Origin: Streptomyces sp. 840.1
GTDB lineage: Bacteria; Actinomycetota; Actinomycetes; Streptomycetales; Streptomycetaceae
Assembly: GCF_003751445.1 (NCBI RefSeq)
Contig: NZ_RJUU01000001.1
Span: 191,001 to 255,000 of the forward strand
DNA length: 64,000 nucleotides
Direction: 5' to 3'
The notes beneath the pieces are model-generated. The model had not been told where the DNA came from and made no database searches. It saw nothing but the letters and a program-made list of their open reading frames with translations. Position 1 is the stretch's first letter. Each line of letters starts with the position of its first letter. This document shows positions 24,095 to 31,860 of the stretch, one piece after another. The position numbers and the translations under genes were made by a program.

Positions 24095-24616
24095 TCAGCA
24101 GCCGCCGCAGTTGTAGTAGGTCACGTCCCAGTGGCTGCCCTCGTCCGCGTAGATGTTGCCGGAGCCGGACTTGTACTGGGGCGCGCCGTCACCGCGCAGG
24201 CCGATGTAACTGAACACGCCGTGGATGTAGTTGGTGAGACAGGTGGTCTTGCCGAAGTCGAGCTTGTAGCCGTTCCAGTGCGAGTACGTGCCGCTGGCGT
24301 GCCCGGTCTCGGTGCCGCCGGTGATGTTGAGCGCGCAGCCGGTGGCGCTCTTCAGCGTCTGGGCGCCCTGGGCGCTCGGGAGGTTGAGCTGGTCGAACGA
24401 GGTGCAGGTGGCGACGTTGCGGTTGGAGCAGCCGCCGGAGGACGACCAGGTGACGCCGGACGAGCTGAATCTGGCGGTCGCCTGGCTGTGGGTGAGCTTG
24501 CTGACGGCGAAGGCGTCCGTCGCACCGGAGACGACACCGATTCCGGGGGCGAAGAGGACTCCGAGGACGAGGGCGAGAGCGGTCAGGACGGGGCGCAGCG
24601 TCATTCGGGACACCAT
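24095..24616 (-). CDS. Small secreted Cys-containing protein, possible M15-like peptidase
   Basis: 173 aa. ATG 24616 follows AGGAGG and starts a signal peptide (to about residue 37). The mature part has about six Cys residues (GGCSNRNVATC, ATGCALN, TTCL, YNCGGC), suggesting a disulphide-bonded extracellular protein. The order TETGHASGTYSH, YKLDF and DEGSHWDV (His, Asp, then Glu/His near the C-terminus) resembles the zinc ligands of M15-type D,D-peptidases, but the match is weak and I would not assign activity. The gene is monocistronic and ends at the shared terminator. Confidence 0.6.
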   Translation of the reverse strand: MVSRMTLRPVLTALALVLGVLFAPGIGVVSGATDAFAVSKLTHSQATARFSSSGVTWSSSGGCSNRNVATCTSFDQLNLPSAQGAQTLKSATGCALNITGGTETGHASGTYSHWNGYKLDFGKTTCLTNYIHGVFSYIGLRGDGAPQYKSGSGNIYADEGSHWDVTYYNCGGC

Positions 24617-24750
24617 GAGGGACTCCTCCTGTGCATGACAAGGTGGGGGCAGGGAGATAGTGCCCGAGTTCTACGCGCGTCCGCCAGAGGGCGTGGAGTG
24701 GCGGTCGCGTGAATGCGTGACGGCGCGACGAACAACCTGGACCCTAGATG

Positions 24751-24803
24751 TTGAACTTTGAAGAAGATGGGGTTACGGTGAATCTCGTTGAAGCTTAAAC
24801 AAC
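24751..24803 (+). promoter_or_regulatory. Promoter and near-palindromic operator of the yceI gene
   Basis: TTGAAC (24751-24756), a 17-bp spacer and TACGGT (24774-24779) form a good sigma-70-type promoter. GTTGAAGCTTAAACAAC (24787-24803) overlaps the predicted start and has GTTG/CAAC arms around AAGCTT, as expected for a MarR-type repressor site. Confidence 0.5.
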
Positions 24804-24842
24804 TACGTCGAGCCCGCTCGATCACGTCCCCGAGGAGGAGCC

Positions 24843-25475
24843 ATGGCTCTGTTCAACCGCAAGAACGACGACACCGCGACCGCCGCGACCGCCGCGACCA
24901 CCACCGCCACCGTCGACCCGGCCCTGGCCGCCCTCACCGGCGACTACACGATCGACCCGTCCCACAGCAGCATCGGGTTCACCGTGCGCCACGCGATGGT
25001 CACCAATGTGCGGGGCTCCTTCGGTGAGCACGAGGGCAGCCTGAAGCTGGACGGCGGCAACCCGGCCGACTCCACCGTCTCGATCGACGTGAAGATCGCC
25101 AGCGTGGACACCGGTATCGCGGACCGCGACGGCCACCTGGTCAGCGGCGACTTCTTCGACGCCGAGAAGTTCCCCCTCATGACGTTCCGCTCGACCTCCA
25201 CCGAGCAGCTCGGCGGCGACAAGTACCGCGTCACCGGCGACCTCACCATCAAGGACGTCACCCGCCCGCTCGCCATCGACCTGGAGTTCAACGGCTCCGC
25301 CACCGATGTGTACGGCAACGAGCGCGTCGGCTTCGAGGGCGGCACCGAGATCCTGCGCTCCGACTGGGGCCTGACCTGGAACGCGGCGCTGGAGACCGGC
25401 GGCGTGATGGTCAGCGACAAGGTGAAGCTGAACTTCGACATCTCCGCGATCAAGGCCGCCGCACCGCAGGCCTGA
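24843..25475 (+). CDS. YceI-family polyisoprenoid-binding / stress-related protein
   Basis: 210 aa. After a polar, Ala/Thr-rich N-terminus (about 1-33), the YceI lipocalin-like barrel begins at LTGDYTIDPSHSSIGFTVRH. Conserved features include DPSHS, VNVRGSF-like NVRGSF, FDAEKFPLMTF and LTIKDVTRP. Family members bind isoprenoid or amphipathic ligands. There is no signal peptide, so it is cytosolic, as in many actinomycetes. ATG follows GAGGAGG. It is monocistronic with its own promoter; function beyond stress association is unproven. Confidence 0.92.
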   Translation: MALFNRKNDDTATAATAATTTATVDPALAALTGDYTIDPSHSSIGFTVRHAMVTNVRGSFGEHEGSLKLDGGNPADSTVSIDVKIASVDTGIADRDGHLVSGDFFDAEKFPLMTFRSTSTEQLGGDKYRVTGDLTIKDVTRPLAIDLEFNGSATDVYGNERVGFEGGTEILRSDWGLTWNAALETGGVMVSDKVKLNFDISAIKAAAPQA

Positions 25476-25492
25476 CGCCGGAGCACGCCGGG

Positions 25493-25532
25493 CGCCCGCC
25501 GTCCGCTCCTCGCGAGGAGCGGACGGCGGGCG
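25493..25532. terminator. Loopless 40-bp palindromic bidirectional terminator
   Basis: 25493-25512 is the exact reverse complement of 25513-25532, with no intervening loop. It lies between yceI (+) and the Dabb-like gene (-). Confidence 0.8.
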
Positions 25533-25540
25533 CGGTCGGG

Positions 25541-25855
25541 TCAGAGCGGCCGGTGGTTGGCCCAGACGACCTGGTACGGGTAACGGGCCTGCCAGCGCCG
25601 GATGAGTTCCTCGGCCCCGGAGGCGGTGAACGAGGCGTTGAGCGCGTCGAGATCCGCGAAGCCGAACCGCACGATCGCGGTGGCAGCGAACACGGGGCTG
25701 TGCTCGTCGGCGGGCACGCGGATGTGGTGCTCCGCCGAGAACGACGTGATCTGCCCGGAGTCGCGCATGAGCTGTTCGATGTCCTTCAGGAACTGATCCA
25801 GCTCCGCGTCCGGGACGGGTTCGGTGAACGAGACGATCATCGTGTGGTCAATCAT
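25541..25855 (-). CDS. Small alpha/beta-barrel protein (Dabb/ABM-like)
   Basis: 104 aa. It starts MIDHTMIVSFTEPV and ends in a strand (YQVVWANHRPL), with the strand-helix-helix-strand pattern of dimeric ferredoxin-fold barrels such as stress-responsive Dabb or monooxygenase-like proteins. No catalytic residue can be named. It is transcribed divergently from a LysR regulator across a 70-bp gap, so it is the likely regulatory target. Confidence 0.6.
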   Translation of the reverse strand: MIDHTMIVSFTEPVPDAELDQFLKDIEQLMRDSGQITSFSAEHHIRVPADEHSPVFAATAIVRFGFADLDALNASFTASGAEELIRRWQARYPYQVVWANHRPL

Positions 25856-25925
25856 GAGCCAATCCAACCCCGGCATCCGGGGCGGAGTCCAAGACCGATC
25901 GGGCCTCGGACGATAACCTGTGGGC

Positions 25926-26825
25926 ATGGCTGACCTGGAGACGCGTGAGATCGAGTACTTCGTCGCGGTGGCCGAGGAGCTGCACTTCGGCCGGGCCGCC
26001 GAGCGCCTGTCCATCGCCCAGCCGGCGTTGTCGAAGGCGGTCCAGCGTCTGGAGTCGCGGCTCGGTGTCCAGCTGCTCATCCGCTCCAGCCGCCGGGTCT
26101 CGCCGACACCGGCCGGCCAGGCGCTGCTGCATCACGGCCGCCACGCGCTCAACGCGGTGAGCGCGGCGGCCGAGAGCGCCCGCCGGGCGGGTGCGCCCGA
26201 GGCCCATCTGCGGCTGGTGATCAAGCCGGGCGGCGACGCGAACCTGCTGTCGGGGATCCTCGCCGCGTACGCCCGCAGACCGGGCGCCGGCCGAGTGGAC
26301 GTCCTGTTCGGCGGCGCCACCGACCGGGCCGACCATGTGCGCGACGGACGGGCCGATCTCGCGCTGCTGTACGCGCCGTTCGACGATCTGACCGGGTTGG
26401 ACCACAGGACCCTGTTGGTCGAGGGACGCGTCGCGATCCTGCCGCGCGGGCACCGGCTGGCCGGTCGCGAGGAGCTGCGGATGGCCGACCTGGCGGGCGA
26501 GACGCTGCCGCGCTGGAAGGGTGTGCCCGAGAGCGGCGACGGCGTCATCGGCGGCAGCGGCCCGGAGATCGCGGACGTGGCACAGATGACTCAGCTGATC
26601 ATGCTCGGCCGGACGGTCGCGATCCTGCCGCGCTCGTCCGTCGAACCCGTCCACCCGGGGCTGGTGTACAAACCGGTGACCGATGCGCCGCCCAGCCGGA
26701 TGGTCGTGGCGTGGTCACGGCTCGACGAGCGGCCGCTCGTCGCCTCGTTCGTCGACGCCGCGGTCTCCGCGAGCGGGTCGCGGCCGGACCCGGCCATGCA
26801 CCAGGATTCAGGTGCTGTCGGCTGA
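25926..26825 (+). CDS. LysR-family transcriptional regulator
   Basis: 299 aa. The N-terminal helix-turn-helix is textbook (FVAVAEELHFGRAAERLSIAQ, then ALSKAVQRLE), followed by a type 2 periplasmic-binding-like effector domain. ATG 25926 is preferred over the GTG two codons earlier because it gives the usual start. Its divergent neighbour is the Dabb-like gene, the classic LysR arrangement. The inducer is unknown. Confidence 0.92.
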   Translation: MADLETREIEYFVAVAEELHFGRAAERLSIAQPALSKAVQRLESRLGVQLLIRSSRRVSPTPAGQALLHHGRHALNAVSAAAESARRAGAPEAHLRLVIKPGGDANLLSGILAAYARRPGAGRVDVLFGGATDRADHVRDGRADLALLYAPFDDLTGLDHRTLLVEGRVAILPRGHRLAGREELRMADLAGETLPRWKGVPESGDGVIGGSGPEIADVAQMTQLIMLGRTVAILPRSSVEPVHPGLVYKPVTDAPPSRMVVAWSRLDERPLVASFVDAAVSASGSRPDPAMHQDSGAVG

Positions 26826-26869
26826 ATGGGCGGGTCCGGGCCGCGAACCGGCCTGCTACGGCCGCCGGT

Positions 26870-27229
26870 TCAGCACTCGCGCAGGCCGGGGGCCGGGTCC
26901 ACACCGGTCTTCAGGGAGACGGCGGGGACGTTGCCCCACTGGCCGTTGTCGAGCTGGGTCCAGTACCAGATGTCGTTCTGGCCCTGGTGCGGGTCGCCGT
27001 GGCCCCAGCAGGCGAACCAGTTGAAGCCGGTGGTGAGCGTGCCGCGGGTCGCCGAACGGTAGGAACGGTCCGCGTACCCCTTCGCGCCCACGGCGTTGCC
27101 GCAGTACAGCCGGCCGTCGGAACGGACCCCGCACTCGGCGGCGTGGGCGGTGGTGGCGGGCACCATGAGTGCCAGCAGGGCGGTGGCGGCGAGGGTGCCC
27201 ACCGCGGTGGTCAGGCGTCGAGTATTCAT
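26870..27229 (-). CDS. Small secreted Trp/Cys-containing protein, unknown function
   Basis: 119 aa. It has a clear Sec signal peptide (MNTRRLTTAVGTLAATALLA, cleavage near AHAA). The mature 88 residues hold four Cys (ECGVRS, YCGNAV, ACWGHG, C-terminal REC), which could form two disulphides, and clustered aromatics (FNWFACWGHG, DIWYWTQLDN). It looks like a compact extracellular beta protein, perhaps SH3-like. I do not recognise a family. It is single-gene, between LysR and DinB. Confidence 0.6.
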   Translation of the reverse strand: MNTRRLTTAVGTLAATALLALMVPATTAHAAECGVRSDGRLYCGNAVGAKGYADRSYRSATRGTLTTGFNWFACWGHGDPHQGQNDIWYWTQLDNGQWGNVPAVSLKTGVDPAPGLREC

Positions 27230-27297
27230 GATCGACCCAACGGCCGGGCCGGAGCGGGGGTAACGGCCACCGCCCCGGTCTCACCGGACCGGCCGGG

Positions 27298-27852
27298 TCA
27301 GCCCATGCTCTTGGCGCCGTCGAGCGACTCCCGGATGATGTCGGCGTGCCCGGCGTGCTGAGCGGTCTCCGCGATGATGTGCGTCAGCACCCGGCGGACC
27401 GTCCACCGCGCGTCCCCCTCGTACCAGGGAGCCTTCGGCAGCGCGTGGCTGACGCCCAGGTCGGGCAGGGTGGAGACCAGCTCGTCGGTGTGGTCCGCCG
27501 CCTCCGCGTAGTCGGCCAGCACGCCTTCCAGCGTCTCGCCCGGCAGCAGCCGGAAATCGTCCGCCCGCCGGCTCCAGTCCTCCTCGGTCATGGCGGTGAA
27601 GTCCGGCATCGCCGAGGCTCCGTGCACCATGAACCCCGCCCAGGCCTGTTCGACCCCGGCGACGTGCTTGATGAGCCCGCCCAGACACAGCTCGCTCGCG
27701 GTGGGCCGCAGCCCGGCCTGCTCGTCGGTGAGGTCACGGGTGGTGAAGCGCAGGAAGTGCCGCTGCTTGGCCAGCGCCTCCAGCAGGTCGGCGCGCTCGC
27801 CGGTGGGGGCCGGTGCGGCCGTCTCGTGAGTGGCCGTCTCGTTGACGTTCAT
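27298..27852 (-). CDS. DinB/DUF664-family protein
   Basis: 184 aa helical-bundle protein. The metal-binding histidines typical of DinB-like folds appear in IKHVAGVEQ and HIIAETAQHAGHAD. In actinobacteria this superfamily includes mycothiol-dependent transferases and isomerases, so a thiol-transfer or detoxification role is possible, but no substrate is implied by the neighbours. ATG 27852. Confidence 0.85.
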   Translation of the reverse strand: MNVNETATHETAAPAPTGERADLLEALAKQRHFLRFTTRDLTDEQAGLRPTASELCLGGLIKHVAGVEQAWAGFMVHGASAMPDFTAMTEEDWSRRADDFRLLPGETLEGVLADYAEAADHTDELVSTLPDLGVSHALPKAPWYEGDARWTVRRVLTHIIAETAQHAGHADIIRESLDGAKSMG

Positions 27853-27924
27853 GGTCTCCGCCTTCGGTCGTTCCTGTTCCGCCGTCAGGAACGACCTTAG
27901 AATCCGTACAGGTCGGATCCTGTC

Positions 27925-28572
27925 CTATATGGCGGACGGGAGGCGGCGGACCTTCAGCGCGTTGTCGGTACGGGTGGTGGGGTTCCCGTCCGGGTCGTTC
28001 TGCACGCGCTCGTGCTCCGCGCTGACCAGCACCTCCCACTCCCCCGCCGGGAGCTGAAGGGCTGCCAGCACCTCGTCGGTGGTGGGCAGTTCCATGTCCG
28101 CGTGGCTGTGCTCCCAGGACGGGAAGCCCGCGTGCCCGACGATCAGGAGCACCCCGCCGGGCGCGACGGCCGAGACGGCCCGGCGCAGGATCTCCTCGCG
28201 CGGCAGGTCCCCCATCGAGTGCAGGAACGAGGCGGTGACGAGGTCGTACTCCCCCTCGGGGAAGGAGACCCCGAGGTCGTGGAACTGCCAGTCGACCCGG
28301 TCGGCGACCCCCGCGTCGGCGGCGTGCTCGGCCGCCCGGTCGAGGGCGACGCGCGAGATGTCCGTGGCGGTGACCTGCCAGCCCCACCGTGCGAGCCAGA
28401 CCGCGTCGGCCCCTTCCCCGCACCCGAGGTCGAGCGCGCGCCCCGGTGTCAGCCCCTCCACTTCACGGACGAGCGCGGTGTTGGGATTCCCGCTCCAGAT
28501 CCGGTCGCTCTCGCGGTAGCGCTCGTCCCAGAGTTCCGCGCCGGAGGGGGAGGAAGTGCTGTCGGTTGTCAT
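27925..28572 (-). CDS. Class I SAM-dependent methyltransferase
   Basis: 215 aa. Motif I is ALDLGCGEGAD, followed by VTATDISRVAL, FHDLGV and a post-motif strand. The N-terminal WDERYRESDRIWSGNPN resembles thiol- and tellurite-type small-molecule methyltransferases (TehB/TPMT-like). Its ATG overlaps the stop of the flavoprotein gene by four bases, so the two are coexpressed. The acceptor is unknown; a reduced thiol or metalloid would suit the partner (inference). Confidence 0.87.
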   Translation of the reverse strand: MTTDSTSSPSGAELWDERYRESDRIWSGNPNTALVREVEGLTPGRALDLGCGEGADAVWLARWGWQVTATDISRVALDRAAEHAADAGVADRVDWQFHDLGVSFPEGEYDLVTASFLHSMGDLPREEILRRAVSAVAPGGVLLIVGHAGFPSWEHSHADMELPTTDEVLAALQLPAGEWEVLVSAEHERVQNDPDGNPTTRTDNALKVRRLPSAI

Positions 28573-29624
28573 CGTGTCTCCTGCAGTCCGTGACGGCGGT
28601 TTCCGAGGGCCTTCTCGCAGACCTGGCGCTCGGCCTCCGCCGAGAAGGGCGCGCGGCGGGCCTCGACCGCGCGGCGGGTGTCCTCGCCCACCAGGTCGGC
28701 GTTGATGGCGGAGGCCGCCTTCAGCCCGGCGGCGGCGGCCCCGATGACCTGTTCCATCAGGTTGGCGACGTTACCGGCGACCCAGACACCGGGCACGTCG
28801 GTCGCACCGGCCGAATCGGCCGCGATGTACGTACCGACGGTGTGACCGCCCACCTCCATCGCGGTGGCGCGCAGGCCGAGCCCCTCCAGGACCCCTGACC
28901 TCGCGGTGAAGCGCGGCTGGACCACCACCGCCTCGCGCGGCACGACCCGGCCGCCGGCCAGCCGCACCCCGGTCAGCCGGTCACCGCTCGCCTCGATCCC
29001 GGTCACCTCTCCGTCCACCACCGCGATGCCCCGCGCGGCGAGCTGCTCGTACTCCTCGTCGCTGGGCTCGGGCGCGTCGTGCAGGAAGAGGGTGACGTCG
29101 TCGCTCCACTGCCGCCAGAGCAGCGCCTGGTGCACGGCCATCGGGCTCAGGGCCACAACGCCGATCGGCGCGTCCCGTACCTCCCAGCCGTGGCAGTAGG
29201 GGCAGTGCAGTACGTCCTTCCCCCACCGCTCGGCCAGGCCCGGGATCGCCGGAAGCTCGTCGACGAGCCCGGTGGTGACGAGCAGGCGGCGCGCGGTGAC
29301 GACGCTCCCGTCCTCCCGCTCGACCCGGAATCCGGCCCCGCCCGGCAGCCTCCGCGCCGACACGGCCTCGCCCTCGACGATCTCGGCCCCGTACCCGGAA
29401 GCCTCGTCCCGGCCGATGGCCAGCAGTTCGGTGGGCGGGACGCCCTCGCGCCCCAGGTAGTTGTGCGCGTGGGACGCCGGTGCGTTGCGCGGGCTGCCCG
29501 CGTCGATCACCAGCACCGAACGCCTGGCCCTGGACAGCGCCAGGGCCCCGCTCAGCCCGGCGGCCCCACCGCCGATCACCACCACGTCGTACGACCGCGT
29601 CGTCCGCGTCGTCTTCTCGCTCAT
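28569..29624 (-). CDS. Thioredoxin-reductase-like NAD(P)/FAD oxidoreductase
   Basis: 351 aa. FAD-binding VVVIGGGAAGLSGALALSRA lies at the N-terminus, with a redox Cys pair CPYCHGWE at about 147-150 between the FAD and NAD(P) regions. The pair sits where thioredoxin reductase has its CxxC, but the sequence is CPYC. The C-terminal FAD motif is VWVAGNVAN. ATG 29624 follows GGAGGTG. The same operon encodes a methyltransferase. It probably reduces a dithiol or a small disulphide. Confidence 0.88.
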   Translation of the reverse strand: MSEKTTRTTRSYDVVVIGGGAAGLSGALALSRARRSVLVIDAGSPRNAPASHAHNYLGREGVPPTELLAIGRDEASGYGAEIVEGEAVSARRLPGGAGFRVEREDGSVVTARRLLVTTGLVDELPAIPGLAERWGKDVLHCPYCHGWEVRDAPIGVVALSPMAVHQALLWRQWSDDVTLFLHDAPEPSDEEYEQLAARGIAVVDGEVTGIEASGDRLTGVRLAGGRVVPREAVVVQPRFTARSGVLEGLGLRATAMEVGGHTVGTYIAADSAGATDVPGVWVAGNVANLMEQVIGAAAAGLKAASAINADLVGEDTRRAVEARRAPFSAEAERQVCEKALGNRRHGLQETR

Positions 29625-29639
29625 GCGAAACACCTCCAT

Positions 29640-30095
29640 CTACGGAAGAGAGTGCGCGCTCCCGTCCCGTACGGCAAAGATCCTTGCCGAAGCGGCAAAT
29701 TCGCACCAGACGACCTTCCCCGGGTTCCGCTCCCCCACCCCCCACGCGGCGGCGAGCGCCGAGACCAGCATCAGCCCGCGCCCGCCTTCCGCGTCGGGCG
29801 CGGGACACCGGACGGCCGCCACCTCGCCGCCGCCGCTGTCATGCATCTCGATACGGAGCCTGCCCTCGGCCCGCTCCCAGTACAGGTGAATACGGAACCC
29901 ACGCCCCGGCGGCACGCCATGGATGAGCGCGTTGGTCGCCAGCTCACTCACACACAGCAACACATCGCCCATCGGCACCTCGCACGCCCAGTCGACCAGC
30001 GCCTCCCGCACGAACGTCCGCACGAGCGGAATCGATCTGCGTTCGCGGCGGTAGAACGCCTCGCGAAAGCCGGGGAGTTGAGTCGTCTCGTTCAT
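29640..30095 (-). CDS. RsbW/anti-sigma-like ATP-binding protein (HATPase_c)
   Basis: 151 aa from ATG 30095; a GTG at 30119 would add eight residues. The N-box is ELATNALIHG and the G-boxes are MHDSGGGE and EGGRGLMLV, the GHKL ATPase of anti-sigma factor kinases. No signal or membrane segment. It is encoded back-to-back with an XRE regulator and a DUF397 protein, a combination repeated many times in Streptomyces genomes that influences development and antibiotic production (family knowledge). Confidence 0.88.
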   Translation of the reverse strand: MNETTQLPGFREAFYRRERRSIPLVRTFVREALVDWACEVPMGDVLLCVSELATNALIHGVPPGRGFRIHLYWERAEGRLRIEMHDSGGGEVAAVRCPAPDAEGGRGLMLVSALAAAWGVGERNPGKVVWCEFAASARIFAVRDGSAHSLP

Positions 30096-30206
30096 GAGAC
30101 GACTGTCACAGGCAGTCACTACGCTTGATCAGTGAGTCAGGTCGTACGGCGCGACTGTACGACCCCTGACGGGTCGTCCGGCATGCGTTACGGGGAGAGG
30201 CACCAC

Positions 30207-31028
30207 ATGCAGTCACCCAAGAAGAACAAACGCGTCACATCCTGGCATCTGATCGGCGCCCAGCTCGCCACCTTCCGCAGAGCGGCCGGACTGACACAGG
30301 CGGCGCTCGCGGAACGGTTCCGCGTGGGCGAGGACACCATCGCGTCGATCGAGCAGGGACGGCGGCCCCTCCAGCTGGATTTCGCCATCCAGCTCGACGA
30401 ACTGCTGGACACGAAGGGCGCGTTGCGGGTCGCGGTGGAGAAGGTGCCGCAGAAGGAGCGGTTCCCGGCGTTCGTCCAGGACTTCGTGGAGTACGAGCAG
30501 GAGGCGGTGACACTGCTGTCGTACCAGAACCAGGTGGTGCCCGGTCTGCTCCAGACCGAGGGGTACGCGCGATTCGTCTTCTCCTGCCTCTACCCGCCCA
30601 TCGAGGAGGACGAGCAGGAAGAGTGGGTGGCCGCCCGGCTGGACCGGCAACGGCTCCTCACCCGCAAGCCACGCCCCATGCTCCACTTCATCCTGGAGGA
30701 GAGCATTCTGCGCAGCGAGATCGGGGACCCCGCAGTGATGCGCGACCAGATCAAGCGTCTGCGCGAATGTGCAGCTCTCCCCTTCGTGGGCTTCCAGATC
30801 ATGCCGATGAAGCTGCCGAAGCACGCGGGCCTCGCGGGCCCCATGGTCCTGCTGGAGACCCCGGACCATGACCATCTCGCATACATCGAAGGGCAGCGTG
30901 TCAGTTTCCTCCACGAGGATCCGGACGAGGTCAGCGTGCTCCAGCAGATGTATGGGATGCTCCGATCGCAGGCGCTCTCGCCCGAGGAGAGCATGCGCCT
31001 ACTGATCGCACTGCTTGGAGAGACATGA
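30207..31028 (+). CDS. XRE-family regulator with DUF5753-type C-terminal domain
   Basis: 273 aa. Helix-turn-helix at about 12-65 (LATFRRAAGLTQAALAERF, then IEQGRRPLQ), then the DUF5753 region starting near VPGLLQTEGYAR and including DRQRLL and FHEDPDEV-like FLHEDPDEV. ATG 30207 follows GGGAGAGG and is preferred over the start at 30132. The stop overlaps the DUF397 start by four bases. The pair probably acts as regulator plus small partner, with the divergent ATPase possibly in the same circuit. Confidence 0.9.
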   Translation: MQSPKKNKRVTSWHLIGAQLATFRRAAGLTQAALAERFRVGEDTIASIEQGRRPLQLDFAIQLDELLDTKGALRVAVEKVPQKERFPAFVQDFVEYEQEAVTLLSYQNQVVPGLLQTEGYARFVFSCLYPPIEEDEQEEWVAARLDRQRLLTRKPRPMLHFILEESILRSEIGDPAVMRDQIKRLRECAALPFVGFQIMPMKLPKHAGLAGPMVLLETPDHDHLAYIEGQRVSFLHEDPDEVSVLQQMYGMLRSQALSPEESMRLLIALLGET

Positions 31029-31276
31029 CCCGCGCAGCACACCGCACAGGCCTCAGTTGGTTCAAGTCCAGCTACAGCAGCAGCCAGGGCGGCGACTGCC
31101 TCGAAGTCGCCTATAACTGGCGCAAGTCCAGCCGCAGCAGCGATCAGGGCGGCGACTGCGTAGAGGTCGCCGCCCACCCCGCCGCCGTGCACATCCGCGA
31201 CTCCAAGGTCATCGACGGCCCCGTCCTCACCGTCCCGCCGCACGCCTGGTCCGCGTTCCTCGGCGCGGACTTCTAG
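31025..31276 (+). CDS. DUF397 protein with internally duplicated motif
   Basis: 83 aa. DUF397 proteins normally carry one W-x-K-S-S-x-S-x-x-x-G-x-x-C-V-E-V-A motif. Here it occurs twice in tandem (WFKSSYSSSQGGDCLEVA and WRKSSRSSDQGGDCVEVA), followed by the usual IRDSK and W-x-x-F end. The duplication lengthens the N-terminal half. ATG overlaps the XRE stop. Confidence 0.9.
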   Translation: MTRAAHRTGLSWFKSSYSSSQGGDCLEVAYNWRKSSRSSDQGGDCVEVAAHPAAVHIRDSKVIDGPVLTVPPHAWSAFLGADF

Positions 31277-31294
31277 GGCCAGGAGCCCTGCGGC

Positions 31295-31320
31295 GCGGGC
31301 GGAGAACAAGGGCCGCCCGC
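31295..31320. terminator. Hairpin between DUF397 and marR genes
   Basis: 8-bp GC stem (31295-31302 with 31313-31320) and 10-nt loop between converging genes. Modest strength. Confidence 0.5.
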
Positions 31321-31325
31321 CGGGA

Positions 31326-31811
31326 TCAGTGGTGCCAGGCGTCGCCGCGCACGTTATGGATCATGCGCTGGAGGACCTTGAGGGCGCGGGCGTACTCCTC
31401 GTCCGTAATGCCCTCGTGCACCTGGCGGCGCAGCTCCAACTGCCGTGCCGCCGCACGGGAGTACAGCTCCGCGCCCGACTCGGTGCGCAGCAGGTGCCCA
31501 TCCGCGTCCTGGGTGATCAGGCCCCGGGCGACGAGGCTGTCGATGTCGCCCTCCAGGTCGTCGCCGGAGCTCGGGTAGTACCTGAGGAACCGGGTCAGTT
31601 CCGCGCGGTCCCAGCCTTCCGGGCGCTCGCTGAGGTGGTGCAGGACCCACCAGGCGGGCTGGGTCAGGCCGAGGGCGCCGAGGGCGGTCCGGATGTTCTG
31701 GACGACCGCCTGGCCGGCCGCGTTGGCCCAGTACCCGATGGGCTGGGCGATGAGGCCGGCGTCGTCGTGGGACGGGGTGAAGGGGGCCGAGGTGCTGTTC
31801 GAAGTGGTCAT
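31326..31811 (-). CDS. MarR-family transcriptional regulator
   Basis: 161 aa. The winged-helix core (WWVLHHLSERPEGWDRAELTRFL, DIDSLVARGLI) with flanking dimerisation helices fits MarR. ATG 31811 is preferred over an upstream in-frame start. A promoter with an inverted repeat between -35 and -10 lies just upstream, pointing to autoregulation. No divergent partner exists; the targets are unknown. Confidence 0.82.
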   Translation of the reverse strand: MTTSNSTSAPFTPSHDDAGLIAQPIGYWANAAGQAVVQNIRTALGALGLTQPAWWVLHHLSERPEGWDRAELTRFLRYYPSSGDDLEGDIDSLVARGLITQDADGHLLRTESGAELYSRAAARQLELRRQVHEGITDEEYARALKVLQRMIHNVRGDAWHH

Positions 31812-31820
31812 GGGAAGAAC

Positions 31821-31848
31821 GTAGAAACTCAACTCCACTTGAGGTCAA
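31821..31848 (-). promoter_or_regulatory. marR promoter with inverted-repeat operator
   Basis: The minus strand has TTGACC (31848-31843), a 16-bp spacer and TTCTAC (31826-31821). The inverted repeat CTCAA-N6-TTGAG (31828-31843) fills the spacer, where a bound repressor would block RNA polymerase. Confidence 0.5.
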
Positions 31849-31860
31849 GCGTTTCGCGCC

